From NCBI GenBank assembly GCA_018056165.1, contig JAGPGD010000003.1:51307-88514 (forward strand): 37,208 nt of DNA, given 5' to 3'. Under the pieces are notes generated by a model. That model did no database searches and was not told the origin of the DNA. It was given only the letters and a program-made list of their open reading frames with translations. Numbering within the stretch: position 1 is the stretch's first letter; each line of letters opens with the position of its first letter. This document shows positions 26,298 to 33,437 of the stretch, piece by piece. Position numbers and translations under genes: made by a program. The DNA is from Paludibacteraceae bacterium. Lineage in GTDB: Bacteria; Bacteroidota; Bacteroidia; Bacteroidales; Paludibacteraceae.

Positions 26298-27479
26298 TTA
26301 TTTTTTTGATGAATCTGATATCTTTTCTAAGGTTTTCCAGCATTGATAAAGTCCTCTGGGTACGTGGAAACAACCTTTCCATTTTCCTCCTTTCAGGTTC
26401 AAAAGCACTTCTCCACGACGGTTAAGATAACCGAACCATTCTGGATAGAGAGGATCTTTAAAGTGTGACCATGTGTAAGCATGGATTTTTTTAAACCATT
26501 GTAAGCATTCTTTGTTTCCAGTCAATTGATATCCTTTAATCATGGCAATCAACGCTTCAATGTGAACCCACCATAACTTTTGATCATATTCTAATTGTTG
26601 GGGTGGATATCCTTTACGATCCATGTAGTAAAAAATACCGTCATATTTTTTATCCCAGCCATAATTAACCATTTTAAGTGCTATTTCTACAGCTTTTTCG
26701 ATGATTTGGGGACGATTTAACCGTTCACCGACATCCATAAGAAACCACATGGCTTCTAAAGCATGACCGGGGTTTACCAATCTGCCATCAAATGAGTCTG
26801 ATAATTCATTAGTTAACGTTACATTTTCGACTACAATTCCTAATTCTGGTCGATAAAATACTTCTAAAATTTCATGAGTAATATTTTCAAGAGTTTGTAA
26901 TAGGAATTTTTCATCCAATAAGTGCTCTATTTCCAGGGCAAGATTAGAAAGAATCATTGGAAGAGCGAAGTTTTTTAAATCTCGAGTTCCGGGATGAACT
27001 TTATTCCATTTCCCTTTTGGATTCTCTTTTTTTGATAATATTTTATCGAAAGTAGCTTTTGCAATTTGCTCGTATTCTTGATTGCCAGTAGCCAAACTTA
27101 ATTGACCGAAAGCCATAGCAGCAAAAGTATAAGAGAATATATTATAAGGTTCAATTAAAGGTTTTCCTTCCCGTGTTAATGAAAAATACCAATTAAATTC
27201 GCCATCATGACCATATTTTTTTAAAAACTCAGCTCCTTGGATAGCACAGTCGAGCCATTCTTGTTTCTTTTCAACTTTATTATATAAAGTGGAAAACATC
27301 CAAACTTCTCTTCCTTGCAACCAAATAAATTTATCGGTATCGAAAATATTGCCTTGTCCATCAAAACAAGTGAAATAACCACCAAATTCTTTGTCTTGCG
27401 ACTTATTAAGCCAAAATGGAATAACATTATTTAGTAATTCATTCTGGTATTGCTTCGCTAATTTACTAAAATTCATCAT
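26298..27479 (-). CDS. AGE-family (N-acylglucosamine 2-epimerase-like) sugar epimerase
   Basis: The 393-residue protein has no signal and is cytosolic. It shows the AGE/RnBP (alpha/alpha)6-barrel pattern: WLQGREVWMFSTLYN, EPYNIFSYTFAAMAFGQLS, NPGHALEAMWFLMD, WWVHIEALIAMI and a final HVPRGLYQCW. The His residues in NPGHALEA and WWVHIEAL match the catalytic or binding histidines of the family. Members interconvert GlcNAc and ManNAc, cellobiose, or mannose and fructose; sequence alone does not decide which. It is the first gene of the minus-strand locus, downstream of a good Bacteroidota promoter and divergent from a ROK regulator. Two adjacent starts exist (27479 and 27476). Confidence 0.9.
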   Translation of the reverse strand: MMNFSKLAKQYQNELLNNVIPFWLNKSQDKEFGGYFTCFDGQGNIFDTDKFIWLQGREVWMFSTLYNKVEKKQEWLDCAIQGAEFLKKYGHDGEFNWYFSLTREGKPLIEPYNIFSYTFAAMAFGQLSLATGNQEYEQIAKATFDKILSKKENPKGKWNKVHPGTRDLKNFALPMILSNLALEIEHLLDEKFLLQTLENITHEILEVFYRPELGIVVENVTLTNELSDSFDGRLVNPGHALEAMWFLMDVGERLNRPQIIEKAVEIALKMVNYGWDKKYDGIFYYMDRKGYPPQQLEYDQKLWWVHIEALIAMIKGYQLTGNKECLQWFKKIHAYTWSHFKDPLYPEWFGYLNRRGEVLLNLKGGKWKGCFHVPRGLYQCWKTLEKISDSSKK

Positions 27480-27660
27480 TTTATTTGATTTTAAATTATT
27501 TATTATAATAAAATTGAAATTTTAAATTTCTTTTTTGAGAATAATCTTTTCTTACCTTTTATTTTTATAATTTACTTTTCTTGAGAATACAGAAAAATTT
27601 CAAATGTAAGTTTTATTTTAATGAAATAATGTTCTAAAAAATAATTATTGAATTTCGCTT

Positions 27661-27692
27661 CAAATATAAAATATATTTAATAATAATCCAAA
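27661..27692 (-). promoter_or_regulatory. Promoter of the glycan-utilisation locus (epimerase side)
   Basis: On the minus strand TTTG (27692-27689) is followed after exactly 20 bases by TATATTTG (27668-27661), a full match to the Bacteroidota -33/-7 consensus. The start of transcription would be near 27654, leaving a leader of about 175 bases before the epimerase ATG. Confidence 0.6.
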
Positions 27693-27813
27693 TAAAAATA
27701 AAAATATTTTATAAATATTTTTTGAAAAATATTTTATAATAAAAACAAAGAAAGATTTTTGAATTTTATTATTAAAAAAATTATTTGTTAATAGAAGATT
27801 TCAAAAAAAGAAT

Positions 27814-27821
27814 TAAATTTG
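27814..27821 (+). promoter_or_regulatory. Possible original promoter of the ROK gene, cut off by the IS
   Basis: TAAATTTG fits TAnnTTTG on the plus strand. The only nearby TTTG (27784-27787) is 26 bases upstream, longer than the usual 19-21, so the match is partial. Before the insertion it would have been about 130 bases upstream of the ROK start. Confidence 0.3.
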
Positions 27822-27924
27822 TAAATGCATAAAAATTCTTTTTTTAAAAAGAAAGAAGCAGTTCAATTTGCGAATAAATAAGTTTTTTAATTGTGACTTT
27901 TTAAGAAAAACTAAATGTGAAAAA

Positions 27925-27931
27925 TTAATAA
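27925..27931. repeat. Left copy of target-site duplication
   Basis: TTAATAA directly precedes the left IS end and is repeated at 29603-29609. Because the sequence is nearly palindromic, a 5-base TAATA with a longer terminal repeat is also possible. Confidence 0.7.
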
Positions 27932-27944
27932 CTAAAGTTTCGCA
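27932..27944. repeat. IS left terminal inverted repeat
   Basis: CTAAAGTTTCGCA, a perfect inverted match to 29590-29602. Confidence 0.9.
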
Positions 27945-27997
27945 GTTCAGAAAGTGATGAAAATAAAGGGAAAAGAAGAGAAAAAAGAGTAAAAAAA

Positions 27998-28073
27998 GTA
28001 GCATATTTTGTCTAATATGTCATTAAAAATGAGTATATTAGCTGTGTAATTACAAAACAGAAAAATATGCTAC
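27998..28073 (+). promoter_or_regulatory. Start-codon-sequestering hairpin of the IS transposase
   Basis: GTAGCATATTTT (27998-28009) pairs perfectly with AAAATATGCTAC (28062-28073), which contains the transposase ATG at 28067. A second nested pair, CTAATAT with ATATTAG (about 28012-28041), lies inside. Transcripts entering from outside would fold the start codon into the stem, while a transcript starting inside the element would lack the left arm. This resembles the known IS10/IS50 protection mechanism. Confidence 0.7.
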
Positions 28074-29497
28074 CAGACAAAGTTAGAAAAAAGATTTCTG
28101 AAATTGAAACAGATTTCAGTGAAAATAAATTAGAATGTGTAAATATTTTGAAAGGTTTCAAGGCGTTGAAACTGACAGAAAGTTTTTCAGAGTTTAAGTA
28201 TTTGAAAAGGAGTGGTTACAGTTTTCAATTGGTATTGTCATCCATGATTTATGCAGTAACATTGGGCAGTAAAACGGCAGTATCTTCTCTGCCCCTGTTA
28301 AAGGAAAAAGGAATTACGATGGGTAAGGATGTATTGTATCGTTTGAAGAATAATGGGGGGATCAATTGGCGGAAGATATTATGGCAAATAGCATGTAAGT
28401 TTATCGGTATAACGAAAGGAGAGAATGAAGGAGAGCATAAGGTACGATGCCTCATATTTGATGATACCTTGCTTGAGAAGACAGGTAAAAAGATAGAAAA
28501 GATTGGGAAAGTACACGATCATGTAACAGACACTTTCAAGTTGGGATACAAGTTATTGTTAGGATTGTATTGGGATGGAAAGTCAACGATTCCATTGGAT
28601 TTTTCTTTTTTAAGAGAGAAAGGAAAACGATCAGCGAAGCCCTATGGAATGAGTAGGAAGGAATTGCGCCATCAATACAGCAAAAAGCGTTTGAAGGAGT
28701 TATCAGGGAAGGAACGAGTGGAAGAATTGGATAAGAGTAAGATAGAAATGATGCTGGAGATTTTCTATCGTGCTGTATTTTATCGAATTCCCATCGATTA
28801 TGTTCTGTGTGACAGTTGGTTTACCTGTCAGGCATTAATTACGGCAGTACGTTCAAAGAATGTTCACTTGATAGGCATGTACAGGATAGTAAAAGCCAAA
28901 TTTCTGTATCGGGGGAAGCTGATGAATTACAAGCAGATAAACAGTTCAATTAAGGAAATAACCCGCTGTCGAAAGATGAGATTGCACTACAAGCGTGCAG
29001 ATGTCTTATTGGATGGTATGCCAGTAACGTTGTTCTTTTCCCGTCAAGGTAAGAGAGGTAAATGGAAAGTATTTTTAACCACCGATACGAAGTTAAGTTT
29101 TGTGAAACTTATGGAACTCTACCAGATACGATGGTCGATAGAAGTATTTTTCAAAGAAACGAAGCAATTATTGAATCTGGGAGGATGTCAATCCAATGAT
29201 TTTGATGCACAAATAGCCGATACCACTGTAAGTATGATAGCCTACATTTTGTTATCTTTTCGATATCGGTATGAGCACTATGAATCGATGGGAGAACTTT
29301 TCAGGGTAATGAATGCGGAATGTTTGCAGCAGACACTTGAGGAACGTCTTTGGGGATTATTTTTGGAGTTGCTGCGTGAAATATGCGAAGCATTGGAAAA
29401 AGATATCGATGAACTGTTCGAGTTGATCATGAATTGTCCAAAAACAGCAGAATTAGTTTCAAGGATGCTTGCTCCTCCGCTCCAGGAAGCAGTTTGA
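28067..29497 (+). CDS. IS4-family DDE transposase
   Basis: The 476-residue protein catalyses cut-and-paste movement of the surrounding element. DDE residues are visible: IFDDTLLEK (first Asp), VLCDSWFT (second Asp), and YQIRWSIEVFFKETK, a perfect Y-(2)-R-(3)-E-(6)-K signature of the IS4 family holding the catalytic Glu. The frame is intact with no internal stop, and the length is normal for the family. Base composition is more GC-rich than the flanking control region. The start at 28067 lies inside the hairpin stem described separately. Confidence 0.95.
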   Translation: MLPDKVRKKISEIETDFSENKLECVNILKGFKALKLTESFSEFKYLKRSGYSFQLVLSSMIYAVTLGSKTAVSSLPLLKEKGITMGKDVLYRLKNNGGINWRKILWQIACKFIGITKGENEGEHKVRCLIFDDTLLEKTGKKIEKIGKVHDHVTDTFKLGYKLLLGLYWDGKSTIPLDFSFLREKGKRSAKPYGMSRKELRHQYSKKRLKELSGKERVEELDKSKIEMMLEIFYRAVFYRIPIDYVLCDSWFTCQALITAVRSKNVHLIGMYRIVKAKFLYRGKLMNYKQINSSIKEITRCRKMRLHYKRADVLLDGMPVTLFFSRQGKRGKWKVFLTTDTKLSFVKLMELYQIRWSIEVFFKETKQLLNLGGCQSNDFDAQIADTTVSMIAYILLSFRYRYEHYESMGELFRVMNAECLQQTLEERLWGLFLELLREICEALEKDIDELFELIMNCPKTAELVSRMLAPPLQEAV

Positions 29498-29529
29498 CGA
29501 AAATGGAATTAATAATGTATTGATAATCA

Positions 29530-29568
29530 GACGGGAAATAATTAAATTGCACTTCATTATTTCCTGTC
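29530..29568 (+). terminator. Hairpin at the end of the IS transposase
   Basis: GACGGGAAATAAT (29530-29542) pairs with ATTATTTCCTGTC (29556-29568), 12 of 13 positions plus one G-T wobble, around a 13-base loop. It starts 32 bases after the transposase stop and should limit readthrough from the IS into the ROK gene. Confidence 0.6.
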
Positions 29569-29589
29569 TTTCAAATCATTAAATCAAAG

Positions 29590-29602
29590 TGCGAAACTTT
29601 AG
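29590..29602. repeat. IS right terminal inverted repeat
   Basis: TGCGAAACTTTAG, a perfect inverted match to 27932-27944. Confidence 0.9.
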
Positions 29603-29609
29603 TTAATAA
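29603..29609. repeat. Right copy of target-site duplication
   Basis: TTAATAA directly after the right IS end, equal to 27925-27931. It lies 8 bases before the ROK start codon. Confidence 0.7.
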
Positions 29610-29617
29610 TAAAGAAT

Positions 29618-30826
29618 ATGAGGTACAAACTTATCGACGAAATAGAGTTAGGTTCTAAAAATGCTCTATTAAAAATAAATATCTTACAATATTATATTAA
29701 TAATGGTGAAAATAGTTTGGCTGATCTTGCCAAAGAAATGAATTTAAGTATTCCAACCGTGAGTAAACTTGTTAACGAATTAATTGAAGAAGGATATGTG
29801 ATTGACTTTGGGAAACAGGAAACCAATGGTGGAAGACGTCCCAGTATTTATGGATTGAATCCTGATTCGGGTTATTTTGTTGGCGTTGATTTAAAAAGAT
29901 TTCGAATCAATTTAGCTCTTATCAATTTTAAAGGGGAAATGGTTGATTCAAAACTAAGTATTCCTTTTAATTATGAAAATACGCAGGAAAGTTTTGATAC
30001 CGTTTGTAAAATTATTGATGACTTTGTAAACCAACTCTCCATTCCAAAATCGAAAATTTTAAGTGTAGGCGTTAATATTTCTGGACGGGTAAATACGCAG
30101 ACGGGCATGAGTTATAGTTATTACTTTTTTCAGGAAGAGCCATTGACAGAAATTTTTCAGCAGCGATTAGGTTTACACGTTACTATTGATAATGATTCTC
30201 GTGCTATGGCTTATGGAGAATTTATGAAAGGGGACGTAAAAAGTGAAAAAAATGTGTTGTTTGTCAATGTAAGTTGGGGTTTGGGACTCGGTATTATTGT
30301 GGACGGCAAACTTTATTATGGAAAATCGGGCTTCTCTGGTGAATTTGGACACATTAGTGCTTTTGATAATGAAGTGCTTTGTCACTGTGGCAAGAAAGGC
30401 TGTCTTGAAACTCAAGCTTCAGGATCGTATATTTATAGAAAATTTATAGAAAAAGTGAAGGAAGGAAATTCTTCTATCCTTGCAGGAAGAATTAAAAAAG
30501 GAGAGAGCATCACCCAGGAAGATATTTTAGAAGCTGCTTTAAATGAAGATATGTTGGCAATTGAATTAGTGGAAGAAGTAGGATATACATTAGGGAAACA
30601 CATTGCTGGTTTAATTAATCTTTTTAATCCTGAATTAGTTATTATTGGAGGAGTGGTTGCTATGACTGGTGATTATTTGTTATTGCCCATCAAAAGCGCC
30701 GTAAAAAAATATTCTTTAAATCTGGTCAATAAAGATACCACCATCAAATTAAGCAAGTTAGGTGATCTTGCCGGCGTGATAGGAGCTTGTATGCTGGCAC
30801 GAAGCAAAATGTTAGAATTAATTTAA
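29618..30826 (+). CDS. ROK-family transcriptional regulator (NagC/XylR type)
   Basis: The 402-residue protein has an N-terminal winged helix-turn-helix (NILQYYINNGENSLADLAKE, then LSIPTVSKLVNELIEEGYV, residues about 20-62) and a ROK sugar-kinase-like domain. The domain shows VGVDLKRFRINLALINFKG, DNDSRAMAYGEF and GEFGHIS, then the zinc motif CHCGKKGCLE with Cys255, Cys257 and Cys262. ROK regulators usually repress sugar or amino-sugar genes and release DNA when an amino sugar or its phosphate binds. Position and divergence make it the likely controller of the epimerase-led locus. The IS element ends 15 bases upstream of its ATG, so its original leader and promoter have been separated from it and its present expression is uncertain. 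Confidence 0.92.
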   Translation: MRYKLIDEIELGSKNALLKINILQYYINNGENSLADLAKEMNLSIPTVSKLVNELIEEGYVIDFGKQETNGGRRPSIYGLNPDSGYFVGVDLKRFRINLALINFKGEMVDSKLSIPFNYENTQESFDTVCKIIDDFVNQLSIPKSKILSVGVNISGRVNTQTGMSYSYYFFQEEPLTEIFQQRLGLHVTIDNDSRAMAYGEFMKGDVKSEKNVLFVNVSWGLGLGIIVDGKLYYGKSGFSGEFGHISAFDNEVLCHCGKKGCLETQASGSYIYRKFIEKVKEGNSSILAGRIKKGESITQEDILEAALNEDMLAIELVEEVGYTLGKHIAGLINLFNPELVIIGGVVAMTGDYLLLPIKSAVKKYSLNLVNKDTTIKLSKLGDLAGVIGACMLARSKMLELI

Positions 30827-30855
30827 TCGATGTATTACGAAAACTTATTAGGTAT

Positions 30856-31020
30856 TTATAAATTTTCTATAGAATCGCTTGGGTGAACCATTTCATAATT
30901 TTCTTCATTGCTTGGTTGCAAAAAAACATTTATCCTATTTTTTAATATTATATTACTGATAATCAAAAGAATAATTATAAAAATAAATAGTCCAACTAAT
31001 AATTTATTGCTTGTTTTCAT
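30856..31020 (-). CDS. 54-residue single-pass membrane protein
   Basis: The minus strand reads MKTSNKLLVGLFIFIIILLI from the ATG at 31018-31020 and ends SIENL before the TAA at 30856-30858. Residues 7-29 form one strongly hydrophobic helix and the 25-residue tail is polar. It starts 18 bases after the stop of the GntR gene in the same direction, so it is probably the last gene of the ABC exporter operon. It is too short for the usual size cut-off. Function unknown; a small partner of the exporter is an inference. Confidence 0.6.
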   Translation of the reverse strand: MKTSNKLLVGLFIFIIILLIISNIILKNRINVFLQPSNEENYEMVHPSDSIENL

Positions 31021-31038
31021 TGTTGATTATTTCTTAGT

Positions 31039-31413
31039 TTATTGAATAGATTGTTGCTGATTATATTCTTCATAAAGTTTTTTAATTTCTTCAAGGCTGA
31101 TATCAAGCAGTTGCAAATTTTTAAAAAAAACTGGCAATTCTTTTCCAACAAATTGTTTTCGCTTGTAATCTATAATTTTTTCGATAGCATTTTTTGTAAC
31201 AAAATATCCTATACCTCGTTTGTTGTAAATAATTTCATTTCCTTGCAAAAAGTCATAAGCTCGCATTATGGTGTTAGGATTCACCTCCAATAAAGCACTT
31301 AATTCTCGTACTGAGGGCAATCGTTCTTCTTCTTTCCAACGACGGAGCAAGATTTGTTCGCAAACATAATTTGCAATTTGCAGATAAATCGGCTGTGAAT
31401 CAATAAATTCCAT
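31039..31413 (-). CDS. YtrA-type GntR-family repressor
   Basis: The 124-residue protein matches the short YtrA subfamily of GntR regulators. It has a winged helix (PIYLQIANYVCEQILLRRW, RLPSVRELSALLEVNPNTI, MRAYDFLQGNEIIYNKRGIG) with only a small helical tail instead of a large effector domain. YtrA regulators normally control the ABC exporter operon they belong to and respond to cell-envelope stress. Its start codon overlaps the permease stop (TAATG), showing translational coupling. The palindrome at 33061-33086 is its likely target. Confidence 0.92.
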   Translation of the reverse strand: MEFIDSQPIYLQIANYVCEQILLRRWKEEERLPSVRELSALLEVNPNTIMRAYDFLQGNEIIYNKRGIGYFVTKNAIEKIIDYKRKQFVGKELPVFFKNLQLLDISLEEIKKLYEEYNQQQSIQ

Positions 31414-32168
31414 TATTTTATTTCTTTTTCTGTTAGACGAAAATAGCTAACTATCCAGCAGAAAGGAATAAGTAAATAGCCTATAATTTTCCAAACGAAT
31501 ATCATTCCCTTTGGGAAAATAATTTCATCCCAAGCCATTTGAAAACCGTCATACTGATTCAATGCTGAAAGTAAAGAACCCATTGTCACTTTAAAAACCG
31601 TGTATTCAATCATTCCAAATAGAATGCTTATCATCATAAGCGTTAACAGGGTTTTTGCTATTGAATTTCTTTTGAAATAGAGGGAACCAAGTGTAAAGAT
31701 AGCTTGTGAAGTAGCAAAAACTCCAAAATTTTTCAGCAAATAAGTTATGTCGAAATCAAAATTTAGTTTAGAATAGGGGAAGAAAAATTGAAAAGAAAAA
31801 GGAGTACTTATTCCATATATCAGATTTCGCAGAATAGTTCCGATAAAATTTCCTATAACTGAGGTAATCATTATCATTAAAAAGAAATAAAAAGTATTCA
31901 GCAGAAATACAGTGACTAATTTTTCAACCTGAGTGGCTGGTATCATTAAATAATGTGTACCATTGGAAGAATAGGCAAAAATTTTGAAAAAACGCGTGGC
32001 ATATACTATGCCAACAATAAGCGTAATCAGTTGTGCAGTTCCTTCACCTTTGAAAAACATGAAAATTAACGTCAAAATACTCCAAAGATAAATTTCATAG
32101 TTTTGATTTTCAACGAAATATCTTTTTAGAAGTAAATCAATTCTTTTGAGGCTGAATGTTTGATACAT
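31413..32168 (-). CDS. ABC-2-type transporter permease
   Basis: The 251-residue protein has six hydrophobic segments (examples LIVGIVYATRFFKIFAY, FLLNTFYFFLMIMITSVIG, LLTLMMISILFGMIEYTVF, VWKIIGYLLIPFCWIVSYF), consistent with an ABC-2 membrane subunit. It lies between the ATPase gene (16-base gap) and the GntR gene (1-base overlap). In related operons this subunit works with the ATPase in export of, or resistance to, envelope-active compounds; the substrate here is unknown. The sequence alone is not diagnostic, so the call relies partly on context. Confidence 0.82.
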   Translation of the reverse strand: MYQTFSLKRIDLLLKRYFVENQNYEIYLWSILTLIFMFFKGEGTAQLITLIVGIVYATRFFKIFAYSSNGTHYLMIPATQVEKLVTVFLLNTFYFFLMIMITSVIGNFIGTILRNLIYGISTPFSFQFFFPYSKLNFDFDITYLLKNFGVFATSQAIFTLGSLYFKRNSIAKTLLTLMMISILFGMIEYTVFKVTMGSLLSALNQYDGFQMAWDEIIFPKGMIFVWKIIGYLLIPFCWIVSYFRLTEKEIK

Positions 32169-32184
32169 ATTTTTTATTTTAATC

Positions 32185-33042
32185 TTATTTAAAATTGTTC
32201 GGTTGATTTGAAAAAATTTCTTTTATTCGTTGTTGGTTTTGCAAAACAGCATTAAATAAAAGTTCAATATCTAACCTGCTTTCTTCACCTGTTTTGTTTT
32301 CAACAACCTGATAAGTACCACGAAGATTTTCTTCCGCGTAAAGTACTTCCTCCTTTTCTTCTTTTTGATTGCTGACTTTGAACAAGAGTTTTTTGGTAAT
32401 ATTTTCAGTGAATTCATTGAAAACAATTTCGTGTCCATTCATTATAACAATACTGTCAATCAAGCTGTCTAAATCCCTTACTTGATGCGTGGAAATGATA
32501 ATACAACGATTTTCTTCAATGGCCAGAGCTGCCATTTTTCTGAATTGAGCTTTTGAAGGGATATCCAATCCATTGGTGGGTTCATCAAGCAAAACAAGAC
32601 TCGTATTGGCTGCCAAACCAAAAGCGATAAAGAATTTTTTCTTTTGCCCATAAGAAAGCTGGTTCATCTGTGTTTTTGCTGATTCCATTTCAAATTCAGT
32701 TAAATATTGATGAAATTGTTCCGAGCTAAAATGAGGATAAAAAGGAGCATAGACTTTTTCATAATTCTCCATGCTCAAATTAACAGGTGGCAATTCTTCT
32801 GGAAGGAAAAATATTTCCTGTAACATTTCTGGATGGCGTTTCCGTGGTTCAACATTCATTACGCTGATTTCACCTTTCAATGGAAAAACCAGTCCAGATA
32901 TCATTTTCAACAAGGTACTTTTGCCTTCGCCGTTTTTCCCCAATAAACCGTGAATATGTCCAGCGAACAATGATAAATTTAAGTTCTTAAACAGGTGAGA
33001 AGAATGGCTGTAATTGAATTCCAGATTTTTAATATCAATCAT
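32185..33042 (-). CDS. ABC transporter ATP-binding protein
   Basis: The 285-residue ATPase has all nucleotide-binding motifs: Walker A GKNGEGKST (35-43), the signature LSYGQ (129-133, replacing LSGGQ), Walker B LVLLDEP (149-155) and the switch His186 in STHQ. The C-terminal 90 residues form a small extra domain, as in YtrB-like ATPases of GntR-linked exporters. It is the first gene of the operon, starting about 40 bases after the predicted transcription start and operator. It is predicted to energise the adjacent permease. Confidence 0.95.
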   Translation of the reverse strand: MIDIKNLEFNYSHSSHLFKNLNLSLFAGHIHGLLGKNGEGKSTLLKMISGLVFPLKGEISVMNVEPRKRHPEMLQEIFFLPEELPPVNLSMENYEKVYAPFYPHFSSEQFHQYLTEFEMESAKTQMNQLSYGQKKKFFIAFGLAANTSLVLLDEPTNGLDIPSKAQFRKMAALAIEENRCIIISTHQVRDLDSLIDSIVIMNGHEIVFNEFTENITKKLLFKVSNQKEEKEEVLYAEENLRGTYQVVENKTGEESRLDIELLFNAVLQNQQRIKEIFSNQPNNFK

Positions 33043-33060
33043 AAGAATATTTTAATTGAT

Positions 33061-33086
33061 TAGTGTATTAGTATAATAGTACACTA
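33061..33086 (-). promoter_or_regulatory. Palindromic operator for the YtrA-type regulator
   Basis: TAGTGTA (33061-33067) and TACACTA (33080-33086) are perfect inverted half-sites separated by 12 bases. They are the same half-sites, AGTGTA/TACACT, that I recall for Bacillus YtrA. The palindrome begins immediately downstream of the -7 element, so bound repressor would cover the transcription start. Confidence 0.75.
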
Positions 33087-33119
33087 CAAATGTAATATCA
33101 AAATTTATTATTATACAAA
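33087..33119 (-). promoter_or_regulatory. Promoter of the ABC exporter operon
   Basis: On the minus strand TTTG (33119-33116), a 21-base spacer and TACATTTG (33094-33087) give a full Bacteroidota -33/-7 match. Transcription would start near 33080, inside the operator. Confidence 0.75.
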
Positions 33120-33437
33120 AATATTTAGTTAAATCTTGTTAATTTGCAAAATATTTTTGTGATTGGTTGATTATGAGCATGTAAAATTTAATAGATAACG
33201 AAAAAAAGTGAGAATAGTAGGAATAACATGTTTCATTTTTCCATACTATAATAATAATTATGGAGTGGAAATAAATTTATTGAAAGGAAAATCCGCTTTA
33301 AGATGAAAAAATCAAATTTTTCCTTGGTATAAAAATTTTACTTAAAGGCAAACCAAAATATTAAACGCATTTTTGAATGTTTTTATTCCCTCCCCCACAA
33401 CAATTTTATTACACTAAAATAATTTTTTCTCTTAACA
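33120..33437. other. AT-rich intergenic region without a recognised gene
   Basis: This stretch between the exporter promoter and the 3' end of the DUF1848 gene has no convincing ORF or strong hairpin. I see nothing further that I can name. Confidence 0.5.

Larger units (their letters stand above)
27480..27931. other. Very AT-rich control region between the epimerase gene and the IS element
   Basis: No gene is seen in these 452 bases. The region carries the epimerase promoter (27661-27692), a second -7 match on the minus strand (TACATTTG, 27608-27601) and a plus-strand -7 match (TAAATTTG, 27814-27821). It also has a 10-bp inverted repeat, AAATATTTTT (27713-27722) with AAAAATATTT (27725-27734). 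The insertion of the IS element at 27932 marks the old middle of the divergent control region. Confidence 0.6.
27932..29602 (+). mobile_element. Complete IS4-family insertion sequence
   Basis: The 1671-bp element is bounded by perfect 13-bp terminal inverted repeats, CTAAAGTTTCGCA (27932-27944) and TGCGAAACTTTAG (29590-29602), and flanked by a 7-bp duplication, TTAATAA. It carries one intact transposase gene, a hairpin covering its start codon, and a terminator-like hairpin at its end. The intact frame, exact ends and matching duplication all indicate recent insertion. It sits between the locus promoter and the ROK regulator. Confidence 0.92.

Noticed and set aside
26194..26382. 62-residue minus-strand frame
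   Set aside because: It overlaps the end of the epimerase gene in another frame and is Lys/Phe-rich low-complexity sequence.
27813..28004. 63-residue minus-strand frame
   Set aside because: It crosses the left IS boundary and is Phe/Leu-rich translation of AT-rich DNA, so it is not a gene.
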